Origin: Perilla frutescens
Lineage: Eukaryota; Streptophyta; Magnoliopsida; Lamiales; Lamiaceae
Direction of reading: 5' to 3'
NCBI GenBank assembly: GCA_026008535.1
Contig: BRKX01000009.1
Coordinates: 46,993,001 to 47,057,000, forward strand
DNA: 64,000 nucleotides
Both the position numbers and the translations under genes were made by a program. Of the stretch, positions 36,452 through 48,027 are shown piece by piece (the first letter of the stretch is position 1; the number at the start of each line of letters is the position of its first letter). The notes beneath the pieces are model-generated. The model was not told the origin of the DNA. It saw nothing but the letters and a program-made list of their open reading frames with translations, and ran no database searches.

Positions 36452-36889
36452 TTGGAGGAGAATCAAGAAGAGCTCATCACCATCAGCTTCACAAACAGAG
36501 AAGTCTCTGAACTTCCACATCCACACCATGATACACTAGTTATTTATATTCTAGTTTCGAACTGTTTAATCAAACGAACTCTCATCGATAATGGGATCTC
36601 TTCTAACGTAATTTTACTAAGTACTTTAAAAGGAATGCAGGTCAAAGAAACAGAGATCGTCAGGAAGTCCACCACCTTAATCGGGTTCAGCGGGGAACAC
36701 AAGGCTACTATAGGAGAAATCGTGCTCCCCACCTATACTGAAGGCATGAACCTTTTCACCAAGTTCCAATTCATCGACGCCCTCTCTACCTATAATATCA
36801 TCTTGGAGAGGCCTTGGATCCACGAGCTCCAAGCAATTCCATCCACTTATCATCAAGTGTTGAAATTCCCAACTTTATGGGAGATTTGA
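36452..36889 (+). pseudogene. Tat-like aspartic protease region
   Basis: A 145-residue open segment. The active-site block reads TLIDNGISSNVI, with D-N-G in place of the usual D-x-G-S context. The second half has IILERPWIHELQAIPSTYHQ, a typical protease end in this lineage. Whether D-N-G is decay or family variation is not clear. Confidence 0.75.
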
Positions 36890-37269
36890 GAAATCAATGA
36901 GAGATTTGAGAAATCCAAAGAGAACAAATAACGGCTCGAGAATGCTACACCACCAAATTCAAACACAAAAACCTCCCTGAAGTCAATCAAATTGAGGTCG
37001 GATTGTCATCAACCCACCCAGAGAGCCACAACTACGAGGAACCAGAAGTTGAAGACCTTGATGAAGTACAAATACACGAAGAATTTCCCGAGCATAAGGT
37101 GCCAATAGCCTCTAGATTGACCTCAGAGATACGAGAATGACTGATAAGATTCCTCTCCGAGCATCAGAACTGTTTCGCATAGTCATTCGAAGATATGACA
37201 GGTATCGACCCTTCAATTATAACGCATAAATTGTAGGTTGATCCAGACAAGACCCCAGTGAAACAGAAA

Positions 37270-38579
37270 AGATGAAAATTCGCTCCTGAATGAAACAAGA
37301 TAGTCAATGAAGAAGTCAACAAATTGCTCAAGAACGGACATATCAGAGAAGTACAATACCACGAGTGGTTAGCCAATGTCGTAGTGGTGAAGAAGAAGAA
37401 TGGAAAAAACAGACTCTGCATAGACTTCACCGACCTCAACCAAGTGTGCCCCAAGGACTCGTTCTCCCTACTTCATATAGATGCATTAGTCAATGCAACG
37501 ACAGGGCACAAATTGATGAGCTTTATGGATGCCTTCTCCGGTTACAACCAGATACTTATGCATCCAGAAGACCAAGAAAAAACTTTATTCATCACTCACC
37601 GAGGTATATTCTGCTATAAGGTGATGCCTGTCGGACTAAAAAATGCAGGTGCAACATACCAAAGTCTAGTGAATCGAATGTTCGAAGAGCTCATAAGAGT
37701 CACCATGGAGGTGTACATCGATGACATGTTCGTGAAGTCACTAAGAGCTCAGGATCATATCAACCACCTCCGTCACACTTTTGAAGTCCTGCGCCGCTAT
37801 AATATAAAGCTGAACCCTCAAAATGCACATTTGGAGTAACCTTAGGGAAGTTCCTAGGATACCTCATCACGAAGAGAGGTATAGAAGCTGACCTCAGCCA
37901 GATCAGAGGCGTCAGAAATATCCAACAACCTCGAAACATCAAAGACGTCCAGAAGTTAACCTAACAACTCGCGGCCCTCATCCATTTTATCTCAAAATAC
38001 TCAGAAAAAAGCCATGTCTTCTTCAAAATGCTACGCAAGAACAAGAACTTCAAGTGGACTGTTGAATGCACGAATGCCCTAGAAGAGCTAAAAGAATATC
38101 TGATGAGCCCCTCATTACTGTCGAAACCCCATGACGGAGAGGTACTTCTCATATATTTATCTATTTCTACTAATTCTATTAGCGCAATTTTAATCAGGGT
38201 AGATGAAGAGAGACAACACCCGATCTACTATGCCAGTCGCTCATTACTAGATGCCGAGACCAGATACCCGTAATTGGAGAAGTTAGCCTTGGCCCTTATC
38301 ATGGTGTCAAGAAAAATGAAGCCTTATTTCCAAAGCCTCTCGATTAATGTGGTCACAGAATTTTCGCTCAGAATAGTGCTAAGAAAACAAGACCTCGCAG
38401 GAAGGCTCTCCAGGTGGGCCGTCAAGCTCGGGAAGTACAACATCCACTACGTCCCCCAAACCTCAATAAAATCCCAAGTACTCTCAGACTTTATCGTAAA
38501 TTTTTCCTATGATGTCCAGACCATAACAGAGAGCGAACTGCTGAATATTCAAGAAGATTCGAACTACTGGACCATTTAA
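37270..38579 (+). pseudogene. Tat-like RT and RNase H, broken
   Basis: RT is open at 37324-37839 with CIDFTDLNQVCPKDSF, DAFSGYNQI and the catalytic YIDDM at 37714-37728. A frame change near 37838 follows. The connection and first RNase H continue at 38028-38579, split by TAA at 38271-38273. A YYASRSL block lies near 38228 and an IKSQVLSDFI end near 38470-38500. TAA at 38577-38579 closes this part. Confidence 0.85.
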
Positions 38580-38930
38580 GTCAATGGCTCCAGTACCTCG
38601 AGGGGAGTGGACTAGGCATGGTCCTAACAAGCCCGACAGGCGAAAGTACAGAATGTTCGATCCAGTGCGGATTCAAAGCAACTAATAATGAAGCTAAATA
38701 TGAGGCCCTTATTGCAGGACTGAATTTAGCAAGTGACCTCGAAGCCAGAATGATTCGAGTTTAAAGTGACTCCCAGCTAATAATAAACCAGTTCGAGGGA
38801 GAATTCCAGGCAAAAAACTCGAGAATGATTGCCTATCTAGCTATAGCAAAAGAAGTAGCTGCGAAGTTCGAGAAGATCGAAGCCCAACACATCACAAGGG
38901 AAAATAACAGATATGCCGATGCCTAGCTAA
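38580..38930 (+). pseudogene. Second (archaeal-type) RNase H of Tat-like element, broken
   Basis: Directly after the first RNase H. Translation gives NGSSTSRG at the start, where the family has D-G-S, then NNEAKYEALIAGLNLA, SDSQLIINQ and a final RYADA. These are the four catalytic regions of the extra RNase H acquired by Tat-lineage elements. The first aspartate reads asparagine, and frames shift several times. Confidence 0.75.
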
Positions 38931-39012
38931 TTTAGGATCGGCAATGGAAATCATCGAAGCCAAAAACATCCCGGTCTTATATGCAAAATGGCCTGCCGTG
39001 TAGAAAAAAGAT

Positions 39013-40280
39013 ATGCCCGAGATTATGCCGACCGAAATTGAAGCAAACTGGATGACCCTACTATGCAGATATATAACGGAAAACGAACTCCCTAAAGATC
39101 CCATCGAGGTGAGGCGGATCGAAGCGAAGGATCTGAAGTTCACCATGGTCTCCGGGTCCCTATACAGAAAATCTTTCTTCGAGCCTTACCTGAAATGTGT
39201 CAGCCCCATACAAGCTAAGTATATCTTAATCAAGCTCCACAAAGGTGAATGCGGAAATCACTAAGGATATAGAAACCTAGCCAACTGAGCTCTAACAGCA
39301 GAATTCTATTGGCCGACCATGAGGGCGGATGCAAAAAATATGCCAAAACTTGTGACCGATGTCAGAGGTTCGTGCAAACAAACCACATGTCCCTAGAACC
39401 CCTTCACACAGTGACCATCTTGTGGCCATTCATTAAATAGGAAATGGACATCGTTGGCCCGCTGCGGAAGGGTTCAAACTAAAAATGCTTCATCCTAGTA
39501 GTAACTGACTACTTCACCAAATGGGTCGAAGCCGAAGCCTTCGCCAGAATGAAAGACTCAGAGGTACAAAACTTGTTATGGAAACATGCCTTAGGCAAGT
39601 TCGGAGTCCCAAAGGAAATCATCACGGAAAATGGATCACAGTTCATAAGTGCGAAATTCCAAGATTTCTATAAAGAATGGAACATTGAGCTTTCGTTCTC
39701 CACCCCCGCGATACCCTGCCGCGAACGGCCAAGCAGAAGCCACCAATAAGACAATCATGAACATCCTGAAGAAGAGACTCTCCGAGCACAAAATCTAATG
39801 GGTCGAACAGCTACCAGGGGTCCTTTGGTCATACAGAATGACAACGAGAATGAGTACAGGAGAAACCCCGTTTGCCATGACCTATGGGTCAGAAGCAGTT
39901 CTGCCCGTAGAAACGGAGGTCGGAACAACAAGGACTGAATGGACCGCTGGATCCAACAATAAAGTGCTCGAAGTAAACCTCAATACGATCGACGAGCTGT
40001 GAAATCGAGCAGCAATAAGGACCGTAGCATATCAACAAATGATAAGTAGGCATTTCAACAAAAATATAAGGTTATGCTCCTTCAAGGTCGGAGATTGGGT
40101 ACTCAGAAAGGTGTTCTAGAACACAAAGGAGAGCGGAGCCGGAAGATTAGCACCGAATTTGGAAGGCCCCTACCAGATCACAAGAATCATCGGCAATGGA
40201 GCCTATAAAATTCAGACAGTGGAGGGTCGGCCTATAGCCAATAGCTGGAACACTCTTCATCTTAAACAGTATCATTTCTG
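39013..40280 (+). pseudogene. Tat-like integrase, broken
   Basis: An N-terminal part at 39013-39264 with the zinc-binding start (LHKGECGNH), then a decayed HHCC and core region to 39540. The open piece 39549-39749 includes FGVPKEIITENGSQF, where the catalytic D position reads E. The C-terminal GAYKIQTVEGR and NTLHLKQYHF end near 40280. Confidence 0.75.
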
Positions 40281-40689
40281 AATACCCTAATTCATTCATT
40301 TTCTAATTTTTGTTATTATTTGAGATTTGTTTACTGACTTGAGCGTCGGAGTAACTAACAGAATCCCAAGCACAAGGGTCCCAACCCTCAAAAGGATGGA
40401 GTTCTGACCTTGAAGCCAGCCTCTCAAATGAAGAGTAACGTATTCAGTCATTTTCTATTTTTTGTTATTTACTATATGTCTCGTTATCTTAAACATATAG
40501 GTCCCTCGATCCGGAGATCCCATACCACACTAGAACGTCAACATAAAGAAACAATTGAACAGAATGAATAGAAAAGGCAATCAGCGTAAGATAAAGAAAT
40601 GACAATTGTTTATTATAACAAAATCCAGTAATATCCACCCTTAATACAAAAGTAAAAAATTATGATTACATGTCAAAAATAACTAAGGC

Positions 40690-42335
40690 AGCTAAGCTTG
40701 ATCGGCGACTGCCTCATCTCTAGTCTCGATGATAACCTCAATAGCCCGACTCTCCACCTGAACTTTGGCCTTATCCTCCACCTCCAAGAAGGATAGATCA
40801 AGGTCAGGCATCTTCTCCTTGATCGCCTCCACCATAATAACCCCTTTTTCTTAGTAGAAAGCCTCCTTGTAGGGGACAAAGTCCGCAGAGTCGACTCCCT
40901 AGCAGCCACGTCCCTCCTCTCCTCGGGGATGTTCTCTAGCTCTTCAGAAAGATTGGAGACCCTCTTCTGTAACCCCTCTGCATGAGTCATGAGGCGTTGG
41001 CGGATGAGGTATTGGCTATATAGTACCTAAGATGAACACGAAAAGGAATCAAGTTATGCAGATATGCATGTATATGCGCACAGATGAGCTACCTTAGCCA
41101 TATGATCAAACGATATGAAGGCCTGCGTTTCGAGACTATCCTCCTTGAAGTCTTCTGGAGAGCCTTGTCCCGCAACGGACCTTTGCACATCCAGAATGAA
41201 GGGCTTCGGGGAAGCTAGCCGGGAGGTTGAACCCGCAGGGTTCTTCCGGGGAGGTCGACAAGCATCCATATCGATCACAACCGAGGCAGGGGGAGGTTGT
41301 GAAGTCAAGGCAGCACTTGGGGCCTCAACCCTTGGGCGCTTAGGAGAAGGAGAAATTACTCCGGAGGGACTCGCATCCTTCGATCCGGAGGCCTGCAAGT
41401 TTCCTCACTTGGTGGCTGCCAAAGCCTTCACCTTTGCATCTGAGAGGTTGATCTTGAGCTTTCCCATCTTGTCAAAAAGGTACCGACCGCCACAAACCTT
41501 GTCGAACTCTCGAAGATCTTCAGAAAGCATATAAGCTTCCTCAACGTGATCAGCTTCGATGCTGGTTAACTCTCGACGCGGGGGGTAGCCTGCACAAAAG
41601 AATTCGTAAGCACGCACGGTGAGAATAGAAAGAAAGAGTAAACACAGCTTTAAAGACCCACGGGCTTCACTGAAGGTGGCAGGGGAGATTGAGTCTTCCG
41701 AGGTTTGAGCAGGTACAAAGATAAATTTAGGCTTCCAGTCGCCTAAAGAGGAAAGTAACTTGAAGATCAAGGGAGTCCGACCTCCCACCCACTTCGTGAA
41801 ATAGTAAAATCCCAACTGCCCGCCATTAGTAACTAATCTATAAACAGAATGCCACTCATCGATGTTGGGTTCGGGAAACCGGAGCTCTTCCCATAAGCAG
41901 TACATCCCTATCATGTGGAACCATCCTATTGGAGTGATTTTGAATGAGGGCTATAACATAGAAGTGGGCAATCTTGGCAAAAAATGGATGAATTGAAAGT
42001 CCTACTCTCTTCTCGGTAACAAGAGTGTAGAACACCGTGAACCAGGACGGAGGTCGACGAGCCCGATCTGAAGGTCGAGGAGATCGGATCTCGACCCCAC
42101 CTCCTGAAATCAGTAGTGAAACCAGCCTTTTCAGAAGCTCATCGCTCACCTTCGAAGTGATCTCCAAAGCTCGAAAACTTTCCCCGGTAGACTGAACATC
42201 TCGGGGATGAGTCTTATGTTTTTTAGCAGGGGTACCCGCCGCTGCCGAGGTCGGGCGTTTGCTAACCGCCGCTCCTCTAACAGAGCGATGAATGATAGCT
42301 GCAGGGGCTTTACCTTTGCCCGAGATTTTCACCAC
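40690..42335 (-). pseudogene. Antisense ORF of Tat-like element, with probable intron
   Basis: Lies between integrase and the 3' LTR on the opposite strand. From ATG at 42335 the frame runs to about 41912, shifts, and continues to 41405 (TGA). The same frame then resumes to an apparent 5' splice site at 41092. A 66 bp intron (41092-41027, GT...AG) would join it in phase to VLYSQYLIRQRL, followed by a heptad-rich coiled coil (EGLQKRVSNLSEELENIPEE). After a shift near 40885 an acidic tail ends near 40690. The middle (GLSIHPFFAKIAHFYVIAL, GQLGFYYFTKWVGGRTPL, WKPKFIFVP) resembles the plant-transposon-type domain described in antisense ORFs of Tat elements. Function unknown; it may regulate or package. 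Confidence 0.7.
41027..41092 (-). other. Predicted intron in the antisense ORF
   Basis: Starts GTAGCTC and ends TCATCTTAG on the minus strand; 66 bp, short for a plant intron but within range. Removing it keeps the frame between AKVAHL-side coding and the following coiled-coil segment. No transcript evidence. Confidence 0.5.
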
Positions 42336-43348
42336 TGGGCCGATAACTACGGGGGAGTCAGAGTTAGATCCACCGAACTTTCCCGAGCCGAAAAACTCTC
42401 CTCCGCACCGTCACCCTAGCTTCTCCCTTTTTCTTCAACAGCCGAGTCATTGCCAGCACTCATTGTACCAGAAATCCAACTGCACCAAAAGCCAACCGAA
42501 ACCTAAAACTCGCCGGAAATCTAAAACCTGATGGAATCCCTAAAATTACCCAGAGATTCGAAAAACCACTAGAAACCCGACAACCCATCCCAGAAGTTGC
42601 TAAACCCATAAAAGATTCTCATAAACAACCAACACGCACACCGTGCAAAAAATCAAGAAACAAAAGAAGATAAGAAAATAAACTGAAAATCACGGTTTAA
42701 ATAGACCCAAGAAGACCGACAGTATCCATGATGAAAGAAGAGTCGGCAAGCTAGTTATGGTGTGAAAAAAGTGGAGGAGGTTGGAGAAGATCACGGCGCA
42801 AGACCTATGGATAGATTCGCAGAAGAGATAGGGTTTATCGGGAAAAATTTATGCGTTTTTGAACAGGTTAAGAAGACAAGGATGGGGGGAGAGAGAATTA
42901 TCTTTGTGATATTTGAAATCTAAAGAAACTAAATCACATTGATCTGCGCCGCACGTTTCAAATCGGATGACTATTCCTCACCTAGGGAATTGGAAAAGAC
43001 ACCCGGTAGCAAAAAGTTTGTCTTGCCCTCAAGACTGGAGCTCCGTGAGGTCTGTCCTCACGACCTCAGAAGCTCTCCCAGGACCTGCCTTCAGGTCTGG
43101 AGCTCCACGAGGTCTACTCTCACGACCTCAGAAAAGCTCCATCAGGACCTGTCTGCAGGTCTGGAGCTCCACAAGGTCTTCTTTCGCGGCCTCGATAAGA
43201 TCCCCCCAAAATTCACTTCCAAGCACGCCTCTGAAACTATCTTAAAGTCAGTGTCTAAGCCTAAGGTTGTACAGGGGTAACGACCGGCGAACGCCGACAT
43301 TCATTACCCGATCCTTGAAATATAAGAATCAAGTAATGAGGAGCTAAC
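42336..43348. other. Non-coding 3' region of Tat-like element
   Basis: Holds the presumed promoter and 5' UTR of the antisense ORF, the tandem repeat at 43030-43200 and the end of the internal domain before the 3' LTR. The ORFs at 42939-43280 arise from the tandem repeat and look non-coding. Confidence 0.55.
43030..43200. repeat. Tandem repeat, 62-64 bp unit, about 2.7 copies
   Basis: Units begin at 43030, 43092 and 43156, each with a GGAGCTCC palindrome and GACCTC/GAGGTC motifs. Tandem repeats between the coding region and the 3' LTR are common in Tat-lineage elements. Confidence 0.85.
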
Positions 43349-43820
43349 TGTAGAGGCCTCTTTTCAGGTCGAGAGGTCAAAGGCTTAAGAGCCAAAGTCA
43401 AGGGGTCAAATCCTAGAGTGGAAATCGAGGTCAGGCAGAATTCAAATCATATAACCAAGTCAAAGCCCATTGTGGATAAGGGGAAGACTCCATCAAAACC
43501 TTAAAAGTGGATAAAGATATCCCTAGGATATTAGAAAGCGGTTGAGAACTCTATATATATATTGGTAAGCAAAGCTCCAAAGGGGGACGGGACAACAATA
43601 GAAAAACACTGCATCGCTCTATTCAACTCAATAGCATTATTTAATTTAATCACTTTCTTTAATTCGTCCATTTTCTATTCTCGATTTTGACTTGAGCGTT
43701 GGAGTCCATTCGATCGTCAACCTCCTGACAGTCCTTCGGCTTCACGAGTTTTCGTTTGTCTTGTAGGTTGCCGGAGCCCGAATCTAACATACAATCAATA
43801 GTAGAATTTTGACATCTACA
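43349..43820 (+). repeat. Tat-like 3' LTR
   Basis: 472 bp, starting TGTAGAGG and ending TCTACA. Followed by the ATACT target-site duplication. Confidence 0.88.
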
Positions 43821-44433
43821 ATACTTCGCTTCATTGCTAGTGATATTTTACTTCATACATAGTGGTACTTGCTGTCTGGATCATGAACAAATATATTTAA
43901 AAAAAAGAGATAAATGAATCAACTAAATTAAAAGTCCACATTATGATTTATGTAGAAAATAAATCATTTTTTTTCTTAACATGTGAAAACATTTCATTGT
44001 TGTTTATAGTTCAATTCATAGTAAGTGATATATCGACACATAATTAGTGATAATACATTATGATTTATGCAGAAAATAATTCATAATTCGCAATACTTCA
44101 TAGTTGATGATACTCAATTTATATTAAGTGATATTTCGACATATAATTAGCTAGTGATACTTAACTTCATATATAGTGATACTTTACTTTATACCTAGTG
44201 ATACACGCGTTGCCGAGAGTGAGCGAGCGCTTGGGTTGACTGTTGTTGCGGGTTTGGGCTAGTTTGAATGGGGTTTTTAGGTGGGTTTGAGTCATATTTG
44301 ACTCATCTAACGCAAGAGATCCATTAGACGGTCTCATACAAATTTTTATCTACACACTTTATTTTATATATGTAAGTCCGCACCAAATGAAAATTTTCCA
44401 ACACATAAAAATTATTATATAATTAAACATATG

Positions 44434-44995
44434 TGTCATGACCCTAATGCTATCGGAGAAAGGAGAAGAGAAGGTGGTGCTCGGAGTTGCAGAGGCCGAA
44501 GAACTGGGAAGGTGCAAGATGGGATTTTTAGGGATTGCAAAGTATGGAGATGAATTGGGGATCGATCTTGAAAAGGGAAGTGGGTCAGCAGCGGGTCGGG
44601 TCTCATAAATGGGGTAATAGGAGAGAATTTATCTTGGTAATGGGCCACTTCAGTAGTGGGCTTTATTTGCATTGTTGTTTTTAATTCCAAGAAGGACTTG
44701 GTCCATTTGTAATTAGCTAGGGTTACTCGTTTGTGGTCCGACTTCTATTTGGTTTAAATAGGCAATTTGCATAATGGAATGATATGAAAAAGCTTAGTCT
44801 AAATTCCTCCATCCTTCTCTCTCCTTCTCTCTCTCTCTCTCTATCCTTCTTCAGAATTTTGCTACTATTTCTATTCTCAATCACAACCCCATTCAATATA
44901 AGAAATAATTGTTGTTTTTCATTACATCATCCCAAAATTACAAAAAATAGGTAAAAAAAATAAAGAAAAATCGGGAGACCACAGAACTCATAACA
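44434..44995 (+). repeat. 5' LTR of deleted chromovirus-like element
   Basis: 562 bp, starting TGTCATGACCC and ending CATAACA. It includes a CT-rich stretch near 44815-44845. Confidence 0.9.
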
Positions 44996-45138
44996 CTTGA
45001 TATACAGAGCAGTAGGTCCTTGACCATGGCGGATGGAACATGCTTGAAGGAGTTGTAAGACGGGCAAACCAAACTTAATCAAATTTGGCAGATAGAAACA
45101 ATGAAACGAGATGCAGCTGAACAGAAAATGCAAGAAAA

Positions 45139-46860
45139 ATGGAAAATATACAAGAAGATATGGCTGCTAGGATGGAGGTCATAAAATTAGGTATGAATGA
45201 AAAACTTGATCAACTCGCTAAATCCCTTACTGCTCTTCAATCCCAGTTGTCCCACAATTCTCCTAAAAAGGGGATAGGAGATAGTGAGTCTATTTTGGGG
45301 CTCCTCCCTCGCTGTATATGGGTGAGGGTTAACAATCTAAACCCCAATATCCTAATAGAAGCAGGGTTGTGATAGAGCCTTATTCAAACCAGGTTTATTC
45401 ACCCTTGTCTAGGGTGGATTTTCCCAAATTTGATGGGTCTAATCCTATGGACTAGGTTTTGAGATGCATTGGCTACTTCAAAATGGTCCTAAATCTCATA
45501 GATGAATAGAAGGTCACCTTAGCTGCTATGAACTTTGAGGATAGGGCTGCTCTTTAGTTTCAAAACTTCAACTCTAAATATGGTGACGTTGCTTGGGATC
45601 AATTTGTGGAAGTTGTTGCTTCAAGGTTTGGGGATATCAAGGAATCTCAAATAGTAGTTGAATCTAACAAGCTCAAGCACAGTGGAGATTACCTTGACTA
45701 TGTTGACAAGTTTAAGGAGTTGAAGGAGTGCATGTTGATCAGTGGAACAGGTTCATACACTGAGGCTAACTTTGCAGTCAGCTTCCTCAGTGGATTAAGT
45801 GAGGAACTTAGAGCAGCCATCTCTATGTTCAACCCTACCTCACTGCAACAGACCATAGATTTAGGGAGAAACCAGCTGATCACTCTGGAAGCAATCACTA
45901 AGAAGTTAAAGGGAGGTAACAGGCCTACAAGTACTCGACCAAATGCCAGCTCTAGGGTGTAACTCTCACAAAACCCCCAGTCACCTCCTAAAGACCTGGA
46001 ACCCCCAAAGAAACCAATCTAACTTCTCACATCAGCTCAGATGGCTAACAGAAGAGCCCTAGGGCTCTGCTACAATTGTGATGACAAGTACACTCTAGGA
46101 CATAGATGCACCCATAGAATCCCCTACATGATTATGTCTGAGAAGGAAGAGATGGTCTATCTACAGCCCGTCATTAGTATGGAAGAAGATCCAGGGCAAG
46201 AAGTTCCTCTAGAGGAGGCTCAAGTAACATTGCATACCCTTAAAGGGGAAGACATTCTCACTACACTAAGATTTATAGGAAAATGTAATGGCCAAAATCT
46301 GCAGATTCTAGTAGACGATGGTAGCACCTTGAGTTTCATCAAGGAATCCACTGCTCAATTATTGGGGTGCAAGGTTGAGGTAGCAACACCTCTTCTCATA
46401 AAAATGGCTAATGGTCAGAGATTGATCAGTTCCTCTAAGGTTAGGAATTTTGGTTGGCACATGCAGGGTGTTGAACTACAGCACTTCCTGAGGTTGCTAC
46501 AACATGAGGGTTATGTTGTGATATTAGGGGGGGGATTGGCTCAAGATCTGTTCTCCTATTGAGTTAGATTATGAGCTAATGGCTGTAACTATAAGGTGGA
46601 TGGGAAAAAGGCTGAAATTGTTTGCCAACAAAGCAAAGACTGATGCCAATTTATATCACACCACTCACTCTACAAGTTACTCCACTCTAAATTAAGGAGA
46701 GAAGTGGAGGAGATCTTTGTGGTGACTGTGAGTCCAACAAAACACTCAGAACAGCAGCAGATTGAGGGGCTCCTCACAGAATTTGAGGACATTTTCAGAG
46801 AACCTAAAGGCCTACCACCATCTAGGGGTGTAGAACACCAGATCCTACTCAAGCCTGGTA
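45139..46860 (+). pseudogene. gag and protease of deleted chromovirus-like element, broken
   Basis: A gag N-terminus at 45139-45372, a gag core at 45606-45962 (SFLSGLSEELRAAISMF), then a zinc knuckle CYNCDDKYTLGHRC with all ligands near 46071-46112. The protease site is VDDGSTLSFI from 46311. RT N-terminal sequence (PKGLPPSRGVEHQI) begins near 46800. Stops and frame changes separate these parts. Confidence 0.85.
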
Positions 46861-46929
46861 CTGTACCTAATTAAGCACCAATTTTCTTACAGATCCTCTC
46901 ACCAACATAAAGATGATATTGAGAAGATT

Positions 46930-48027
46930 GTGGAGGAATTATTGGAATCTGGGGTAATTCAGCACAGTAGAAGTCTCTTTTCTTCACCTGTGTTGTTGGT
47001 TAAAAAGAAAGATGGCACCTGGAGACTTTGTGTGGATTACAGGTACCTAAACAACTACACTATTAAACATGATTACCCTATTCCTATCATTGATGAGCTA
47101 CTGGATGAGTTGCATGGGTCACAATTCTTTTCTTAGATAGATCTTAGGTCTGGATACTTCCAAATCCTTATGGAACCAGAACACAGACATCTAACAGCTT
47201 TTAGAACTCATAATGGACATTATGAGTTCCTGGTCATGCCATTTGGCCTGTACAATGCCCCTGCCACATTCCAATCATTGATGAATCAGGTTTTCAGGCA
47301 TTGTCTGAGGAAACACACTCTGGTATTTTTTGATGATATATTGATCTACAACAAAACTTGGGAGGAACACCTTTCTCATCTCAGAGAGGTTTTCACCTTG
47401 TTGAGAGGACACACCCTATTTCCTAAGAGATCCAAGTGCTCATTTGGGCAAACCAGTATTGAGTACTTAGGGCATATCATCAGTGGGGATGGGGTATCTA
47501 CTGACATTTGCTCCCTGAATAAACCTGGTAGTGGTTCTACCCCAGGCTTAATACAACCCCTACCCATTCCTGATCAACCATGGAGCCACATCACTATGGA
47601 CTTCATTGAGGGCCTACCCAAATCCTATGGGAAAGATGTTATACTGGTTGTCATTGACAAGTTGACCAAGTTTGGTCATTTCCTACCCTTGTCTCATCTC
47701 TTTACAGCCCAAAGTGTGGCCAGGGTTTTCTTGGACAACATCTACAAATTACATGGGATGCCTGTCAGTATAGTTACTGATAGAGATAAGGTTTTCACCA
47801 GTTGTTTCTGGAAGGAACTTTTCAAAGTTATGGGGGTGACACTAAATCTCTCTTCAGCTTACCACCCCCAAACAGATGGTCAGACCGAAAGGTTGAATCA
47901 ATGCTTAGAGAACTATCTGAGATGTATGACTTCATCTCATCCTAAGCAATGGTTGAAGTTGGTTTCTCTTGCAGAGCATTGGTATAATACCAATCATCAC
48001 ACAACCTTGAAACTCACTCCATTTTAA
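46930..48027 (+). pseudogene. RT fused in frame to integrase core by internal deletion
   Basis: RT runs from 46930 with VKKKDGTWRLCVDYRYLN, a TAG at 47134-47136, then an open frame 47170-48027. It contains FFDDIL (47326-47343) and the RT end YLGHIISGDGVSTD. At about 47505 the reading passes directly to the segment that follows the integrase zinc module (NKPGSGSTPG), and on to MDFIEGLP, VTDRDKVF and QTERLNQCLEN. Compared with the related element at 29087-34593, all of RNase H and the integrase HHCC region are missing, without a frame change. The product would be a 285-residue RT-integrase chimera. Confidence 0.85.

Larger units (their letters stand above)
29068..43820 (+). mobile_element. Tat-like Ty3/gypsy element with antisense ORF
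   Basis: Flanked by a perfect 5 bp duplication, ATACT, at 29063-29067 and 43821-43825. The 5' LTR is in two pieces (29068-29086 and 34594-34917), because another retrotransposon sits in it. The primer-binding site TTGGCGCCCACCGTAGGG starts at 34919. Then come gag, protease, RT, RNase H, a second RNase H, integrase, an antisense ORF, a tandem repeat and a 3' LTR. Two RNase H domains and an antisense ORF before the 3' LTR are features described for the Tat lineage. Coding parts are broken by many stops. Confidence 0.88.
28647..44350. mobile_element. Mutator-type non-autonomous element, split by the Tat-like element
   Basis: Left end 28647-28693 and right end 44304-44350 are inverted repeats of about 47 bp that align without gaps, differing at roughly ten positions; the core is GTCTAACGGATC. 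Flanks TACACATTT (28638-28646) and TACACACTT (44351-44359) form a 9 bp duplication with one mismatch, as made by Mutator-like transposases. Without the nested element it is about 0.95 kb (28647-29067 plus 43826-44350). The right part carries repeats of the type GTGATACTTTACTTCATA. No transposase is encoded. Confidence 0.75.
28226..44403 (-). repeat. Solo copia LTR split by nested insertions
   Basis: The left piece, 28226-28646, matches the copia LTR at 13292-13728. The right piece, 44351-44403, matches its remaining end and finishes with CAACA. The two pieces together make one minus-oriented LTR interrupted by about 15.7 kb. The first 24 bp (on the plus strand) are missing or too diverged. 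No copia internal sequence lies on either side, so it is probably a solo LTR or a truncated relic sitting in the Athila-like element. Confidence 0.8.
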
